This document shows positions 62,405-64,000 of a DNA stretch of 64,000 nt, piece by piece. How positions within the stretch are numbered: position 1 is the first letter of the stretch; each line of letters starts with the position of its first letter. Source of the DNA: Halomonas denitrificans. Lineage in GTDB: Bacteria; Pseudomonadota; Gammaproteobacteria; Pseudomonadales; Halomonadaceae. The position numbers and the translations under genes were made by a program. The notes below the pieces were generated by a model. The model ran no database searches. It worked only from the letters and a program-made list of their open reading frames with translations, and was not told the DNA's origin. Location: NCBI RefSeq assembly GCF_003056305.1, contig NZ_PYVX01000004.1, positions 62,001 through 126,000 of the forward strand, written 5' to 3'.

Positions 62405-62431
62405 GAAAAACCCCGCCTCGAGAGGCGGGGT
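62405..62431 (-). terminator. intrinsic terminator of ppsA
   Basis: On the minus strand the arms 62422-62431 and 62410-62419 (ACCCCGCCTC/GAGGCGGGGT) form a 10-bp stem, of which the innermost pairs must open because only two bases separate them, and lead into TTTTT (62409-62405). It lies 28 bases after the ppsA stop. Confidence 0.9.
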
Positions 62432-62458
62432 CGCTGGGCGCGGGAAGCGGACGCGGGC

Positions 62459-64000
62459 CTAGCCGAGGGTCTCGCCGGCCAGCATGAACCAGGTCTCGAG
62501 CACGGCGTCCGGGTTCAGGGAGACCGAGTCGATGCCCTGCTCCATCAGCCACTTGGCGAGGTCCGGATGGTCCGAGGGGCCCTGGCCGCAGATGCCGATG
62601 TACTTGCCCTGGGCGCGGCAGGCCTGGATGGCCATGGAGAGCAGCTTCTTGACGGCCGGGTTCCGCTCGTCGAAGAGGTGGGCGACGATGCCCGAGTCAC
62701 GATCCAGCCCCAGGGTCAGCTGGGTCAGGTCGTTGGAGCCGATGGAGAAGCCGTCGAAGTGCTCGAGGAACTCGTCGGCCAGCAGGGCGTTGGCCGGCAG
62801 CTCGCACATCATGATGACCTTGAGGCCGTTCTCGCCCCGGACGAGGCCGTTGGCGGCCAGCAGCTCCACCACCTGGCGGCCCTCGTCGGGGGTGCGCACG
62901 AAGGGCACCATGATCTCGACGTTGTCCAGGCCCATCACCTCGCGCACCCGCTTCAGCGCCCGGCACTCCAGCTCGAAGCAGGGGCGGAAGGACTCGGAGA
63001 TGTAGCGCGCCGCGCCGCGGAACCCGAGCATCGGGTTCTCCTCGCCGGGCTCGTAGAGCTTGCCGCCGATCAGGTTCTCGTACTCGTTGGACTTGAAGTC
63101 CGAGAGGCGCACGATGACCCGCTGCGGGTAGAAGGCGGCGGCCAGAGTGGAGATCCCCTCGACCAGCTTTTCGACGTAGAACTCGACCGGATCGGGGTAG
63201 CCGGCGGTGCGCAGGTCGATGGTCTGCTGCAGGTCGGCGGGCAGGGTGTCGTACTCGAGCAGCGCCTTGGGGTGCACGCCGATCATGCGGTTGATGATGA
63301 ACTCGAGGCGCGCCAGGCCGACGCCGGCGCTGGGCAGGCTGGCGAAGCTGAAGGCGCGGTCCGGGTTGCCGACGTTCATCATGATCTTGAAGGGGATCTC
63401 GGGCATCGCATCGACGCTGGTCACGCGGCGATCGAAGTCCAGCAGCCCCTCGTAGACGTGGCCGGTATCGCCCTCGGCGCAGGAGACGGTGACGTCGCGG
63501 CCATCGGCCAGCGCGTCGGTGGCGTCGCCGCAGCCGACCACCGCCGGGATGCCCAGCTCGCGGGCGATGATCGCCGCGTGGCAGGTGCGCCCGCCGCGGT
63601 TGGTGACGATGGCCGAGGCCCGCTTCATGATCGGCTCCCAGTCCGGGTCGGTCATGTCGGTGACCAGCACGTCGCCGGGATGCACCTTCTCCATGTCGTC
63701 CGGGGAGAAGACCACCTTCACCGCGCCGCTGCCGATGCGCTGGCCGATAGCCCGGCCGGAGACCAGGGTGCGGCCCTTCTCCTTGAGCTGGAAGCGCTCG
63801 AGCTTGCCGCCCTCCTGCTGGGAGACCACGGTCTCGGGACGCGCCTGGACGACGTAGAGCTTGCCGTCGTCGCCGTCCAGCGCCCACTCGATGTCCATGG
63901 GCCGCTGGTAGTGCTGCTCGATGGTCACCGCCTGGCGGGCGAGGTCCATGATCTGCTCGTCATTGATGCAGAAGCGTCCGCGATCGGCCAGCGGCACGTC
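62459..64000 (-). CDS. ppsA: phosphoenolpyruvate synthase, C-terminal two thirds (cut by window edge)
   Basis: The 513 visible residues contain the end of the ATP-grasp domain ([20 protein letters not shown]), the phosphohistidine domain with the catalytic His in [15 protein letters not shown], and the PEP/pyruvate barrel with GIGLARLEF-like [22 protein letters not shown] and [17 protein letters not shown]. Near the end, [17 protein letters not shown] and [13 protein letters not shown] are typical of PpsA rather than PPDK or PTS enzyme I. It makes PEP from pyruvate and ATP for gluconeogenesis. The N-terminus lies beyond position 64000. A strong terminator follows. Confidence 0.95.
   Translation of the reverse strand, partial: DVPLADRGRFCINDEQIMDLARQAVTIEQHYQRPMDIEWALDGDDGKLYVVQARPETVVSQQEGGKLERFQLKEKGRTLVSGRAIGQRIGSGAVKVVFSPDDMEKVHPGDVLVTDMTDPDWEPIMKRASAIVTNRGGRTCHAAIIARELGIPAVVGCGDATDALADGRDVTVSCAEGDTGHVYEGLLDFDRRVTSVDAMPEIPFKIMMNVGNPDRAFSFASLPSAGVGLARLEFIINRMIGVHPKALLEYDTLPADLQQTIDLRTAGYPDPVEFYVEKLVEGISTLAAAFYPQRVIVRLSDFKSNEYENLIGGKLYEPGEENPMLGFRGAARYISESFRPCFELECRALKRVREVMGLDNVEIMVPFVRTPDEGRQVVELLAANGLVRGENGLKVIMMCELPANALLADEFLEHFDGFSIGSNDLTQLTLGLDRDSGIVAHLFDERNPAVKKLLSMAIQACRAQGKYIGICGQGPSDHPDLAKWLMEQGIDSVSLNPDAVLETWFMLAGETLG

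Noticed and set aside
62400..62435. Plus-strand terminator
   Set aside because: The T-run follows the hairpin only on the minus strand, and no plus-strand gene ends there. It was assigned to ppsA.

Overview
The window is very GC-rich and about 97% coding. It carries roughly 50 genes on both strands, with no gene-free stretch above 300 bases. The gene families point to a gammaproteobacterium, and the mix of CIO-type cytochrome bd, PqiABC, AcnB, MiaE, RluF, HrpB and a glycine-betaine-type binding protein resembles Halomonas and its relatives. That taxonomic call is inference from family resemblance; no marker gene was compared. I saw no tRNA or rRNA gene, CRISPR array, transposase, integrase or phage gene. 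The window looks like chromosomal core rather than a mobile island.

Layout. 1-6.4 kb: an rluF fragment, a YchJ-like SEC-C protein, a SERCA-type P-type ATPase and the helicase HrpB. 6.5-16.2 kb: a purine-base catabolism block with an NCS2 purine permease, a RutR-like TetR regulator, xanthine dehydrogenase xdhABC, guanine deaminase and an adenine-deaminase-type enzyme. Matching RutR-type operators (TGACC-N4-GGTCA) lie before the permease and before xdhA. 16.2-22 kb (minus strand): cyanide-insensitive-type cytochrome bd oxidase (cioA, cioB) followed at once by its maturation ABC exporter cydDC, with the deaminase gene 27 bases further downstream. 22.3-28.5 kb: a Ca2+/Na+ antiporter, the MCE envelope system pqiABC and the RNA helicase RhlE. 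28.6-36.7 kb: two unknown genes, a CynX-like MFS carrier, a three-gene ABC/HlyD exporter, a type I asparaginase and a DUF2789 protein.

36.8-46.5 kb is rich in tRNA modification: TrhP (U32 family), the overlapping queC-queE-queD-ykgJ run for preQ0/queuosine, and MiaE with a DUF1289 partner. Between them sits a 1304-residue BTAD/cyclase-like/AAA/TPR regulator. 46.8-57.6 kb: aconitase B with a good promoter, an 18-bp palindrome in its leader and a strong terminator; RraA; a membrane glycerophosphodiesterase; a membrane protein with a histone-H1-like linker; a universal stress protein overlapping a Lon-family protease; a CigR/RcnB-like periplasmic protein; and an orphan betaine-type binding protein. 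57.7-62.2 kb: a second molybdo-hydroxylase operon (iorA-iorB-xdhC-like-mocA-like), with a Tat signal on the large subunit. The window ends inside phosphoenolpyruvate synthase.

Physiological reading (inference): purine bases are imported and deaminated to xanthine, which XDH oxidises; the XdhC-like and MocA-like proteins mature the molybdenum cofactors of the two hydroxylases. I found no convincing wholly new multi-gene system. The best leads are the re-targeted RutR-type regulon, the tandem, complementary-looking QueD, the giant regulator, the palindrome in the acnB leader and the H1-like membrane protein.
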